Source: Marinobacter salsuginis (GTDB lineage: Bacteria; Pseudomonadota; Gammaproteobacteria; Pseudomonadales; Oleiphilaceae). From it: a stretch of DNA of 64,000 nt. Under the pieces are notes generated by a model. The model was not told the DNA's origin, did not search any database, and saw nothing but the letters and a program-made list of their open reading frames with translations. A program made the position numbers and the translations under genes. Positions 50,652 through 58,979 of this stretch are shown in pieces. The DNA is taken from contig NZ_BGZH01000003.1 of the NCBI RefSeq assembly GCF_009617755.1, positions 1 to 64,000 on the forward strand, written 5' to 3'. Each line of letters starts with the position of its first letter. The stretch's first letter is position 1.

Positions 50652-51302
50652 TTAGTTCCATCTCATTGCGAATAACACTTTTTCATTCAGAGTTGGAACG
50701 CGATTGGAGTCCTTTTTCGCCTGCTTTATGGTATTTGCGATCCACGGCTTACGGTTCTCAGCCTTAATTTCACCGGTCACACCATGATCAGTCCTATATC
50801 TCAGCACGAATTTTGACGGGTATCTGGAAGAAAACGTTATAAATGCACCGAAGCCGTGAGTCGATTCCGCAGGATGTTCCACAAAATGGCCAGAGAACGA
50901 ACATCGATCTTGATTTACTGCTGTAGGAGATTTAATTCGAAGCTCGGATGGCTCATCTCCATCCCAAAGGATATTTACTAAAATATGAGAGTCACTCTGT
51001 TGAACGGTTAAATATCCTCCCTTCAGGTTATCGTATTTACATAACTTAGTGATACTAAACACATCAGGCTTCTCAAACTCCCAAGTACCTCTAAAGTTTG
51101 GAGAAGTCGCTGCATTTTTAAGAAGTACCATGCGCCATCCATAATGTTCATAAAGCAATATTAATAGATTTAGTAGTGACGCTATGATACCAGCCTGTAA
51201 AAGTGTGAAAAGATTGAATTCGCCACTTTTAAAGAATGAGATTACGGCTGTTAATACCCCCACAACAATAACGAAAAGGAGAGTTCTTGTTTTTTTTGCC
51301 AT
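50652..51302 (-). CDS. Cap15-like (S-2TM beta-rich) membrane protein
   Basis: 216 residues: two membrane helices (about 7-24 and 32-52), then a beta-rich domain starting with SPNFRGTWEFEK and containing YLTVQQSDSHILVNILW, GHFVEHPAEST and RYRTDHGVTGEI. The order 2TM, then a P-x-x-x-G-x-W start and repeated beta-strands with G-x-W/T matches the nucleotide-binding beta-barrel effector class of CBASS (Cap15). It could be a stand-alone version; no cyclase gene was found in the window. The identification rests on pattern memory and should be tested by structure. Confidence 0.55.
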   Translation of the reverse strand: MAKKTRTLLFVIVVGVLTAVISFFKSGEFNLFTLLQAGIIASLLNLLILLYEHYGWRMVLLKNAATSPNFRGTWEFEKPDVFSITKLCKYDNLKGGYLTVQQSDSHILVNILWDGDEPSELRIKSPTAVNQDRCSFSGHFVEHPAESTHGFGAFITFSSRYPSKFVLRYRTDHGVTGEIKAENRKPWIANTIKQAKKDSNRVPTLNEKVLFAMRWN

Positions 51303-51502
51303 AACATTCTCCTATTCATGCTGATAAATGATACCGTCTAACAAATTCCAATGTTTTCACTGCGGCTAACCGCTAGCGCAAAAAGGTCGAACCTTTCATA
51401 CTTTCAGTTGACCTGCTCCCCTCTAGCTAAACTACTTTCTGCTTTAGTAGGGTCAGCATGACTATCCGAAAACCGGAGGAGGTGCGGCCCAGCATAGCCA
51501 TG

Positions 51503-53140
51503 CTATGACCCCTGGTCTGGTTCTGTCGCAAGCCCCGAACGGGCGACGCTCCGGGCGAGGCTGATCACGCTAGCACCAACCACGAACGCGACCACAAAAA
51601 GCACACCTGAAGAGCTAAGTAACGTTATCCAATTTAGGTCGTTATTGGGGAAAAGCGACTTTGTAGAAAATGGAGTTTTCCACCCGAGATGCAACATAAA
51701 ATTTAGCCATGCGGCCAACATTAGAACTAGCCCCAGCATAACACCGTCAGAAATACGAACACTCAAAATACTTAATTTTTCTGATAGCGGATTGCGGTGA
51801 CTCAGTGCGGCAATACCTATGGCCAATGCAGTCGGCAAAATAGACCAAGGAAACTGCTTTTTCCATTCATCAGTGGCAAAATAACCACCTATCTGCTGCG
51901 CCATGGGGACGCTATCACTGACGTCCAAGTAAAGAAGCATGGTCACGCCGAACCACGCGAGCCAACCAAGTATACCTGCGAGCAAATACCAGCCCCAAGG
52001 CGTTTCCTTCGAGGACATTAGCCGCCTGCTGGAACCAATCATCCCACCACTCATAGCTGATAAGGCATAAACAGTGGCGATCTTAGAAGTGAGTGCCAAT
52101 CGGGGGTTCTCACCATTACTGTAGATTAAGAAAAAGCCATATAACACGACAAATGATATTCCAAACACAACGGTTAATAGAAAGACAATTTTGTGAAAGG
52201 TCATTTCCCGGAAACTACCCAGGCCATTGAAGCCGGCCTCAGATAATTGCTCAAGCCTCTTCCCGGAAGCTGGGCCTGAATAAATCACCAAATGAGCAGC
52301 GATTGTCGAAACCGCAGAAACCAGTTTTTTGTAATCGGCAATGATGTATCGCGAAACCAGCTTGGTTGTACGATTAAGTTCGTCGGAAGTGAGAATCAGC
52401 GCTTCTTGTTTTTCCTGTTCGATGGGGTGCTTGATTTCCTGGTAGGTTTCAGTCGATAGCTTCAAACGTAGCAGATGCAGTGCCACGCCAGTGCGACGCA
52501 TGTGTTCTTCGAAAAGCTCAGCAATCTGAGCAGCGCGATTTACGTCGCCGTCTTCAGTTGCCCAAACTCTACAGAAGCGCAACAACGTTGACACTTTGCG
52601 CCAATAGGTCATTGGGTCCCCTGAATGCAGGTCCGTTGGCTCCTCAAGTGGGTTTGACACGAAGACGTCGAAATCTTCCATCATCTTTAAGTTGGCGGCA
52701 AACTCGACTGTCGACGGTAAAAAGTCGTTGGTCTCCAGCAGGACTTGCAGATGGCTAAAGTCCTCTGACAGATCGTGGGCGCTTAATAGACGGTCAACCA
52801 TAAATGTATCGAGCTTGAAAAAAAAGGGAATATCGTGCGCCTTATACAGAAACGCCGCAGAAAGCAGTGGTGGAGCAAGTTCAGGAGAGCCTTCAAAGGC
52901 TTCTTTCAATTTTGTACCAAAATTATTGTCAATTAGAGTCAAAACCTCGGTCGAGGCCAGCAACAAAAATGTAACTGCCAACACGAACAGCAACAGATAG
53001 TAAAAAGAATAGGCAAATGCCAGTAGCCAAAAGAGTTTCAACTGCGCCCGATAGGGTCGGGAGAGGCCGTAAAAACGGATGAACGACCACAAGAAAATGA
53101 ACAAAAACGAAGCAGTATAAACGGAAGTAACCGGGTCCAT
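51503..53140 (-). CDS. Large multi-TM membrane protein, unknown
   Basis: 545 residues with about eight or nine membrane helices in two groups: two near the N-terminus (VYTASFLFIFLWSFI and YYLLLFVLAVTFLLLAS) and six or more after residue 310 (IVFLLTVVFGISFVVLYGFF). Between them lies a soluble region of about 240 residues with helical, charged sequence (EQEKQEALILTSDELN). No known domain recognised. Its place next to a Cap15-like protein and patatin suggests a linked membrane function, but there is no direct evidence. Start ATG 53140 has GGTTCGTT... rather than a strong ribosome site. Confidence 0.6.
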   Translation of the reverse strand: MDPVTSVYTASFLFIFLWSFIRFYGLSRPYRAQLKLFWLLAFAYSFYYLLLFVLAVTFLLLASTEVLTLIDNNFGTKLKEAFEGSPELAPPLLSAAFLYKAHDIPFFFKLDTFMVDRLLSAHDLSEDFSHLQVLLETNDFLPSTVEFAANLKMMEDFDVFVSNPLEEPTDLHSGDPMTYWRKVSTLLRFCRVWATEDGDVNRAAQIAELFEEHMRRTGVALHLLRLKLSTETYQEIKHPIEQEKQEALILTSDELNRTTKLVSRYIIADYKKLVSAVSTIAAHLVIYSGPASGKRLEQLSEAGFNGLGSFREMTFHKIVFLLTVVFGISFVVLYGFFLIYSNGENPRLALTSKIATVYALSAMSGGMIGSSRRLMSSKETPWGWYLLAGILGWLAWFGVTMLLYLDVSDSVPMAQQIGGYFATDEWKKQFPWSILPTALAIGIAALSHRNPLSEKLSILSVRISDGVMLGLVLMLAAWLNFMLHLGWKTPFSTKSLFPNNDLNWITLLSSSGVLFVVAFVVGASVISLARSVARSGLATEPDQGS

Positions 53141-53348
53141 AACGAAACATCCTTGTGAATTGCGCTAGACAGCGGTCGACCACTCATTGAGTCGAAGGAT
53201 TGGTTCTCTCGGAATGTAAAACGCCGACTTCGCCTTGAATTTAGGTTTTCATTGTATTACACATAGTAATTCATCATTTGCGTTCTTATACCTTTAGTCG
53301 TCCCACTTAAAGGTTGCAAGAAATTGTTGAGCAGCAGGAGATCTCTCT

Positions 53349-53369
53349 AAGAAAAGCTCTGCTTTTCTT
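53349..53369. terminator. Perfect small hairpin in the gap
   Basis: AAGAAAAGC/GCTTTTCTT, 9-bp stem, 3-nt loop, followed by TATTGG. Its owner gene is unclear, since the nearest coding sequence (51503) reads away from it. Confidence 0.45.
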
Positions 53370-53398
53370 TATTGGTCATCGCAAAATTCAACCAATTA

Positions 53399-53454
53399 AG
53401 CCCCTGGTCATTTCGAATGCGTTTACTCGTCGAAATTGGCTTTTGCGAGGGGCT
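53399..53454. repeat. Nested inverted repeat
   Basis: Outer arms AGCCCCT/AGGGGCT (53399-53405, 53448-53454) and inner arms ATTTCGA/TCGAAAT (53410-53416, 53430-53436). The two arm pairs share one axis approximately, making a cruciform-like structure with a 13-nt loop. It is not an integron attC, which would need AAC/GTT core sites. Confidence 0.5.
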
Positions 53455-53653
53455 AGACCGATTTCTTCTGAGGCGTTCTCCTAATAGATTCTACCGAAGA
53501 CGTCGGAACCTGTAGCGCCCTATTACTAGTGCTGTACCGATCAGTCCATCCCGCTTGAAACTATAGTCTTAATGCTACCTCACCCTGTCCCCGTTTCATT
53601 AGTGCCCATTACCAGAAAATCCGGGTCTTGACCCTGATGAACTGGAGGACGAA

Positions 53654-53785
53654 TTTAGCACTTTGTGTGGAAACGGAAATCACCTAACTATGCTAGAGTC
53701 AACTTTAAATTCGTTTAGCACTTTTTGTGGAAAGAGTGACGTAAGCTTTTGATTTACCGTTTCTGAGATTTAGCACTTTCTGTGG
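53654..53785. repeat. Three 17-bp direct repeats, possible transposon end
   Basis: TTTAGCACTTT(G/T/C)TGTGG occurs at 53654-53670, 53714-53730 and 53769-53785, spaced 60 and 55 bp, each almost identical. Regularly spaced multiple repeats near one end are typical of elements such as IS21 or Tn7-like transposons, but no transposase is near. It may be an abandoned end. It is also a natural boundary between accessory and core DNA. Confidence 0.6.
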
Positions 53786-53834
53786 TCGTCTAAATCCTGG
53801 CTTTGCCGGCGGCGTCCACTATAGCTTCAACGAA

Positions 53835-55649
53835 CTAATCCATCAGGCAGACATCGTTTTTGTGTTCTCGCTTGACCCGGTACATGGCCTGATCTGCTCC
53901 CCGGATAAGTTCACTGCCTGTTTGCTCCCCACCTCTGCCGGTACAGATCCCCACGCTGGCACCAATCGATACCAAATCTCCGGAAGGCAGAGTCACTGGC
54001 TTTGTGATGGCTTCGCGTAGCCGCTGGCCAATTTCAAGCACGCTGGATTTGGAGCTGACGTTTTCGGTGACCACCACAAATTCGTCGCCGCCCATGCGGG
54101 CCACGCAATCACTGTCCCGCGCCTCCTGTTGAAGGCGACGAGCGATTGTTTGAAGCAATACATCACCCGCTTGATGGCCGTACTGGTCGTTCACCGGTTT
54201 GAAGCCGTCCAGATCGATCAGGATTACGGCCAGCAGCTCATCTCGCCGCTGCGCCCGTTGTATGAGTTTCTCGAGATGAATCATCAGGCCATATCGGTTG
54301 TAGAGCGCTGTGAGTGGGTCTTTCACAACAAGGCGCTCCAGTTCGGCCTTGGCATCCTCCAGCTCTGAGGTGCGCTGAGCCACCCGGCGTTCAAGTTCAC
54401 GCTCCTGTCGCTTTAGAGATAGCAACAACTGACGCTGAGCTTCTTCCTTCTGGCGCTTGAATTCGTTAAATCGAGCGGCCAGACCGAAGGACAGCAAAAT
54501 CATCTCAATGGCGGAACCTATCTGCAGACCGTAGACGGTGAAAAAATTGGAGGGTATCCAGCCCAGGTTGCGGACCGATAGCAATGCGGCGCCAACCAGC
54601 AGAAGCAACCAAGCCAATAGATAAATCCGGGCCGCAGGAATGCGATAGCGTATGCCCACAATCCCACTGGTGATCAAAAACGCAGTTGTGAGAACCCCCA
54701 TTGCCGACATAATCTTGAGGGCATTCTGCACTGACACCAGTAAGGTCAAGAAAGTCGCGCACCACCAACATATCGCGATAACCGATAGCGCCCGGTCCCA
54801 GCGCGGCGCAATGCTTCGCATATTCAGAAAACTGCGGGCAAACATAACTGCCAAAGTGGCAGCCAGGGTATATCCGGTCGGCAGAATGCGGTTGCCCCAC
54901 TCCCCTACAAGTCCGGGCCACAATAGCAAAGGACCCAAGCCGTTCATGCTGGAGGCCGCTACACCAAAGCTAAACACGAACAACGAGTACAGCAGAAAGG
55001 AGCGTTGGCGGGTTCCAAGAAACAACAGGAAATTATATGTCCCTAAGGCCAACAGCATCCCGAAGTAGACGGCAAGCCAGACATATTCCAAGTCACTGTC
55101 TTCGTAAAACTCAAAGGTTGGCGCCAGCCGTGCGTTCAGGGTCATGCTGGCGTGGGTGGTTACCCGCAGGTACAGCGTCGCACGCTCGCCGGGCTCAAAC
55201 GAAAGCGGAAAAATTGGCTTGCGGTGAGCGACAACGCGATCCGCCGGCGCCAATGTGCGCCCTGAACGCATTCGCTCTACCGTGCCATTACCATCCACCC
55301 GATAGAGGTTAATGTCATCCAGATAGGCGTAGGTGAACTCAAGCATTCGGTCCAACCGTTTGCTTGAGTGGGATTCCACTTCAATCCGCATCCAGTAAAC
55401 ATCGGCGGTGTAGCCCTGATGGAGACCACCTGGAGATGCTGGCTTGAAGGATTCGATCCCGCTACTCACTTGTTCGAACGTCAGCTCGCCCCTGGGGTCC
55501 CGTAATAGCGAAACAAAGCGGTCTAACGACTGCGCCTTTTGCTCGTCCAGCACAAGGACACGTTCTGAGTTCCAACCTGAGGCCGCCGCCAAGAACAGCC
55601 ATATGAAGGCAAAACACTGACTTACCAAACGCCAATTACCCGGCAGCAA
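53835..55649 (-). CDS. Diguanylate cyclase with 7TMR-DISM sensor
   Basis: 604 residues starting at TTG 55649 (AAGGAGATG upstream). Signal-like helix, periplasmic DISMED2-type sensor (about 40-170; VYWMRIEVESHSSKR), seven membrane helices (about 185-395), coiled coil (about 400-440; QERELERRVAQRTSELEDAK) and a GGDEF domain with the intact catalytic loop RMGGDEFVVV and DQAMYRVKRE near the end. It makes cyclic di-GMP, probably in response to an extracellular or periplasmic ligand. No inhibitory RxxD is obvious just before the active loop. It reads as ordinary chromosomal signalling. Confidence 0.93.
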   Translation of the reverse strand: MLPGNWRLVSQCFAFIWLFLAAASGWNSERVLVLDEQKAQSLDRFVSLLRDPRGELTFEQVSSGIESFKPASPGGLHQGYTADVYWMRIEVESHSSKRLDRMLEFTYAYLDDINLYRVDGNGTVERMRSGRTLAPADRVVAHRKPIFPLSFEPGERATLYLRVTTHASMTLNARLAPTFEFYEDSDLEYVWLAVYFGMLLALGTYNFLLFLGTRQRSFLLYSLFVFSFGVAASSMNGLGPLLLWPGLVGEWGNRILPTGYTLAATLAVMFARSFLNMRSIAPRWDRALSVIAICWWCATFLTLLVSVQNALKIMSAMGVLTTAFLITSGIVGIRYRIPAARIYLLAWLLLLVGAALLSVRNLGWIPSNFFTVYGLQIGSAIEMILLSFGLAARFNEFKRQKEEAQRQLLLSLKRQERELERRVAQRTSELEDAKAELERLVVKDPLTALYNRYGLMIHLEKLIQRAQRRDELLAVILIDLDGFKPVNDQYGHQAGDVLLQTIARRLQQEARDSDCVARMGGDEFVVVTENVSSKSSVLEIGQRLREAITKPVTLPSGDLVSIGASVGICTGRGGEQTGSELIRGADQAMYRVKREHKNDVCLMD

Positions 55650-55818
55650 ACGCGCATCTCCTTAAGAACTGAACTGCCAGATCAAGCGATCAAGGCGCGG
55701 GAATTATAGCGGCTGCAAGACGGCCGAGCACCCCTCCATGATTCTCTAGGGGTTTGATCGTCGTTGGAGGTGTTTGGATCCGGGAGGCCAGCGCGACATG
55801 CAGTGAAGACTGCAACTA

Positions 55819-56727
55819 TCATGGCCCCACAGCCAGTGGCAGCCTCTCTCTAATGTACTCGGCCAAGGCTTTTGTATGCGGTGGCACCCCCACCCGCGAT
55901 GGCATCAACAGACTGAGGCTCGCATGCTGGGATACCCAGTCTGGCAATACCCGAACGAGCTGGCCAGTTTCAACGGGTGCTTTGCAGACATAGTCAGGCA
56001 ATGCGGTAACGCCCAAGCCATCGATTGCGGCTTGCCTGATTGTCGACATATCTTCTGAGCATAGTGCGATGTGAGTGTTCTGATGGGTTCGAAGACCCTC
56101 TTTGTGCTGTAACGGGATCGCCTCTTTCGCGCCGGCTCTCCCCACTTTTAAAAAACGACAACTGGCTAAATCATAGGGTGTTTCCAATTGTTCTAGTTGC
56201 TCCAGATAACCAGGCGAGCAATAAAACTGCCATTCCACATTCGCGATAAAGCGCTGTATCAAGTTCGAATCAGGCAATTCGCCACTGTGCCCGCGAATAG
56301 CGATGTCTACTCCCTCACTTATCAAGTCGACCATGGAGTTGGTGACGCGTTGTTCGATAAGCACTTTCGGGTGTTGCCTGGAGAAATCAGTCACGATATC
56401 GAACAGAACAAACTGCGCCACACCCAGCGAACAGCTGATCACAACCTTTCCTGAAAGGTTTCCACTTCTATTGTCCATTGCTGCTTCAGCCAGTTCGAAG
56501 TGGTCAACGAGCTTGCGAGCGTGCTGGTAGAAGCTCTTCCCTTCTTCGGTAACCGCAACGTTGCGGGAACTTCTCTGAAGCAGCCTCACGCCAAGGCGTT
56601 CCTCGAGCTGAGCAACATGACGGCTCAATCGCGACTTCGGCATGTCCAGGGCCTTTGCCGCCGCGGTGTATCCCTTTTTTTCAACGACATGCACGAAATA
56701 GAAGTAGTCATTCAGGTCAACGCTCAT
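55819..56727 (-). CDS. LysR-family regulator (YhjC/DmlR-like)
   Basis: 302 residues. N-terminal helix-turn-helix in residues 1-60: NDYFYFVHVVEKKGYTAAAKALDMPKSRLSR (read only in part: GYTAAAKALDMPKSRLSRHVA). C-terminal effector domain has VVISCSLGVAQFVL. It is divergent from the pirin gene at 56834 and probably controls it; the shared intergenic region has two direct copies of ATATGGAACG and an inverted GAAC/GTTC. The family (DmlR, YhjC) often regulates adjacent oxidative or quinone-handling genes. Confidence 0.92.
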   Translation of the reverse strand: MSVDLNDYFYFVHVVEKKGYTAAAKALDMPKSRLSRHVAQLEERLGVRLLQRSSRNVAVTEEGKSFYQHARKLVDHFELAEAAMDNRSGNLSGKVVISCSLGVAQFVLFDIVTDFSRQHPKVLIEQRVTNSMVDLISEGVDIAIRGHSGELPDSNLIQRFIANVEWQFYCSPGYLEQLEQLETPYDLASCRFLKVGRAGAKEAIPLQHKEGLRTHQNTHIALCSEDMSTIRQAAIDGLGVTALPDYVCKAPVETGQLVRVLPDWVSQHASLSLLMPSRVGVPPHTKALAEYIRERLPLAVGP

Positions 56728-56740
56728 AGTTGCGTCCTAA

Positions 56741-56822
56741 ATATGGAACGAATAGTTCAAATTTTAGCCATTTTTATCCAAATTCCAAGCTGCTAACTTT
56801 TATTAAGACCAGATATGGAACG
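56741..56822. promoter_or_regulatory. Possible LysR operator region between lysR-like and pirin genes
   Basis: Direct repeat ATATGGAACG at 56741-56750 and 56813-56822; the first is part of an inverted repeat GAAC-N5-GTTC (56746-56758). The position at both ends of the divergent intergenic region suits autoregulation and activation. Confidence 0.4.
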
Positions 56823-56833
56823 GAGAAGGACCA

Positions 56834-57706
56834 ATGACCCACCAAGTTGCTCTACAAACTGACTCGCAAACAGCTTTTGCGCAGGTAAAGGGAACTCCAT
56901 TGAGTGTCGGCTCAGGATTCACGGGAGTAGGTTTTCGTCACGGGCAGTTCTACGGGGCTATGGATCCCCTCATCATGGTTGATCACTATACCATGACGGA
57001 ACCGACCTTTGGCGCCCACCCTCACGCTGGGCTCTCGGCAGTCACGGTTTTGTTTGAAGATACGCACGGCAAATTCAACAACCGCGACTCCCTGGGGAAT
57101 GACTTCGACATTAATCCTGGCGATCTCTACTGGCTGAATGCAGGCAGCGGTGCCATTCACGACGAAGCACCACGAAAGGGCGCCAGCATTCATGGCCTGC
57201 AGATATTCGTCAACTTGCCCGTCCGCATGAAACACCAGGCGCCAAGCTCCCTCCATGTGAAGCGAGAAGACATGCCGACCCTGAAAGGACAAGGTTACCG
57301 TGTACGGCTGGTTCTTGGTCAAAGCAATGGGCTCGAGACGGACGCAGTGTCGGTGTGGCCCGTCACAATCCTTGATGGTTTTGTAGACCAGACATCTGCA
57401 TTCGAGCATCGCATTCAAACGGGCTTTAATGCCTGGATCTATTCGGTTGAAGGCGACATCGAAGTTCACGTGCGCGGCGAATGGCTCACTCTTCACCAGG
57501 GAGAGTCCAGCGCGATTGTTGGTGCGGAGGGCGAGGCGGTCGCAATACGCGGAAAGTCTTCATCAAGCAGCCATTTTGCGGTGCTGTCGGGCGAGACAAT
57601 CAGTGAAAACTTCGTTCAACAAGGACCGTTTGCCATGAGCACCCAACTAGAGAACGACGAGGTGGTTGCTCGATACAACGCGGGGGAGTTGGGTCGCCTT
57701 GTATGA
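56834..57706 (+). CDS. Pirin-family protein
   Basis: 290 residues from ATG 56834 (GAGAAGGA upstream). Bicupin fold with metal ligands in HPHAGLSAV and AGSGAIHDE, and the stretch NRDSLGNDFDINPGDLYW common to pirins. Pirins act as iron-dependent quercetin 2,3-dioxygenase-like enzymes or as transcription cofactors. The C-terminal half is a weaker cupin (HLQGESSAIVG type, here TLHQGESSAIV). It is followed by an NADPH-dependent FMN reductase-like gene, an arrangement suggesting a small quinone or flavonoid stress operon. Confidence 0.9.
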   Translation: MTHQVALQTDSQTAFAQVKGTPLSVGSGFTGVGFRHGQFYGAMDPLIMVDHYTMTEPTFGAHPHAGLSAVTVLFEDTHGKFNNRDSLGNDFDINPGDLYWLNAGSGAIHDEAPRKGASIHGLQIFVNLPVRMKHQAPSSLHVKREDMPTLKGQGYRVRLVLGQSNGLETDAVSVWPVTILDGFVDQTSAFEHRIQTGFNAWIYSVEGDIEVHVRGEWLTLHQGESSAIVGAEGEAVAIRGKSSSSSHFAVLSGETISENFVQQGPFAMSTQLENDEVVARYNAGELGRLV

Positions 57707-57773
57707 CGGCGGCATCCCCTTCCCCAACCGCACAGCTGTTCCATCAATCATCAACCCTGCCGAGGGATTTAAC

Positions 57774-58316
57774 ATGAAAGTCTTAACGTTTGCCGCGACC
57801 AACAGTCGCAAATCCATTAATAAACAACTCGTGAAGTACGCCGCGACCAAGCTGGCGAATGCTGAGATCGATTATGTCGAGATTAATGATTTTGACTTGC
57901 CGATCTACAACATCGACCTGGAAGAACAGTACGGCATTCCCAAGTGCGCGCACGCCTTCCAGGCGAGAATCGAAGAAGCGGACGTGATCCTTGTTTCTTT
58001 TGCCGAGCACAATGGCAATTTCACGGTAGCGTTCAAAAACCTTTTCGATTGGATGAGCCGAATTGGCCGAAACGTCTATCGTGATAAGCCAATCGTGATG
58101 CTCGCTACGTCTCCGGGGCCAGGTGGCGGAAATACCGTGTTGAAGCTTGCCGAAACCGCCGCACCGTTTTTCAGTGGCAAGGTCGTTGGCAGCCTCAGCA
58201 TTCCAAGCTTTTTCGATAACTTCGATGTCGATCGTGGCAAGCTGACGAATGGCGATCTGGTTGAAAAGCTTGAAACTGTATTGAATGCCTTTTCCTCTGA
58301 ACCCCAGGCCGCCTGA
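57774..58316 (+). CDS. NAD(P)H-dependent FMN reductase-like flavoprotein
   Basis: 180 residues from ATG 57774 (GAGGGA upstream; the longer frame to 57666 overlaps the pirin end). Flavodoxin-like fold: FAATNSRKSINKQLVKYA (phosphate loop TNSRKSINK), FAEHNGNFTVAFKNLFDWMSR (flavin/lid region), and TSPGPGGG. This is the NADPH-dependent FMN reductase/quinone reductase family. It is 67 bp after the pirin gene and likely in the same transcript under the divergent LysR. Terminated by a hairpin, though that hairpin faces the opposite direction better. Confidence 0.9.
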   Translation: MKVLTFAATNSRKSINKQLVKYAATKLANAEIDYVEINDFDLPIYNIDLEEQYGIPKCAHAFQARIEEADVILVSFAEHNGNFTVAFKNLFDWMSRIGRNVYRDKPIVMLATSPGPGGGNTVLKLAETAAPFFSGKVVGSLSIPSFFDNFDVDRGKLTNGDLVEKLETVLNAFSSEPQAA

Positions 58317-58391
58317 AGAAAGCACCAGCGACCAAGCGGATGGTTGAATTTGTATTTCGTCTGTCTGGGCTAGTATCTGAGGCACAAAAAA

Positions 58392-58411
58392 TCCGGCCCC
58401 TTGGGGCCGGA
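58392..58411 (-). terminator. Terminator for the split membrane-protein gene
   Basis: Stem TCCGGCCCC/GGGGCCGGA with a tiny loop; on the minus strand it is followed by TTTTTTGTG. It may also stop the FMN reductase transcript on the plus strand. Confidence 0.85.
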
Positions 58412-58466
58412 CATCACGATCACTTTTTTAGCCCCAGTTTTCTCTCCAGAGCTGGGTTCGTTGCCT

Positions 58467-58883
58467 TTAAATCGCCTTCCTAACAACATCTTGGCGCCCT
58501 GCTCTCAAAAGCGTAAAAACGGAACTCACAAATACCCAGCCGAATCCAATCACGCCGACATTAATGCCTGATACCGTCTTTTCCGTACCATCCGGATGCA
58601 CCATTGATCCGCCGAATAAACCCTGTAAGGCATAGGCTGCAAGGAAACCACCGGTGACCAGCAGCGCAATAACACTTGCTTTGCCCCTTCCATCGGCAGA
58701 CACCTAGGTAAGCCAAAGAGCAATCGCACCGAGAGAACAATTGGTAATCAGTTGCCACACTTCGTGCAATCTCGCATGGGCTACCCAGTCCGGGTTGAAC
58801 ACGTGGGTATCGTTGATTTCCAAATAAGGAACAGCAATGGCGTAAAGTGCGATTGATATTGTTAACAGTATCTTATCCAGCAT
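58467..58883 (-). pseudogene. Small membrane protein gene split by an in-frame amber codon
   Basis: From ATG 58883 (AGGGA upstream) the frame reads MLDKILLTISIALYAIAVPY, one membrane helix, to TAG at 58706-58704. Exactly in the same frame, the next codon starts GTGTCTGCCGAT and runs on for 78 residues with two more helices (ASVIALLVTGGFLAAYAL, INVGVIGFGWVFVSSVF). The whole would be a single 138-codon protein of three or four helices. Either the amber codon inactivates it, or the two parts are made separately, the second from GTG 58703. Function unknown. Confidence 0.7.
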
Positions 58884-58979
58884 TTTTCATGTTCCCTGTG
58901 AGTTAAAGGTGGGAAGGGGTCAGGTTTGACGACTGCTGTAGGCGCTTGCCAAACCTGATTCATTTCGGGCCAAACCCGT

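Noticed and set aside
53399..53454. Integron attC site
   Set aside because: Lacks the AAC/GTT core sites and no integron integrase with the extra helix is present; the recombinase at 47797 is a plain tyrosine recombinase.
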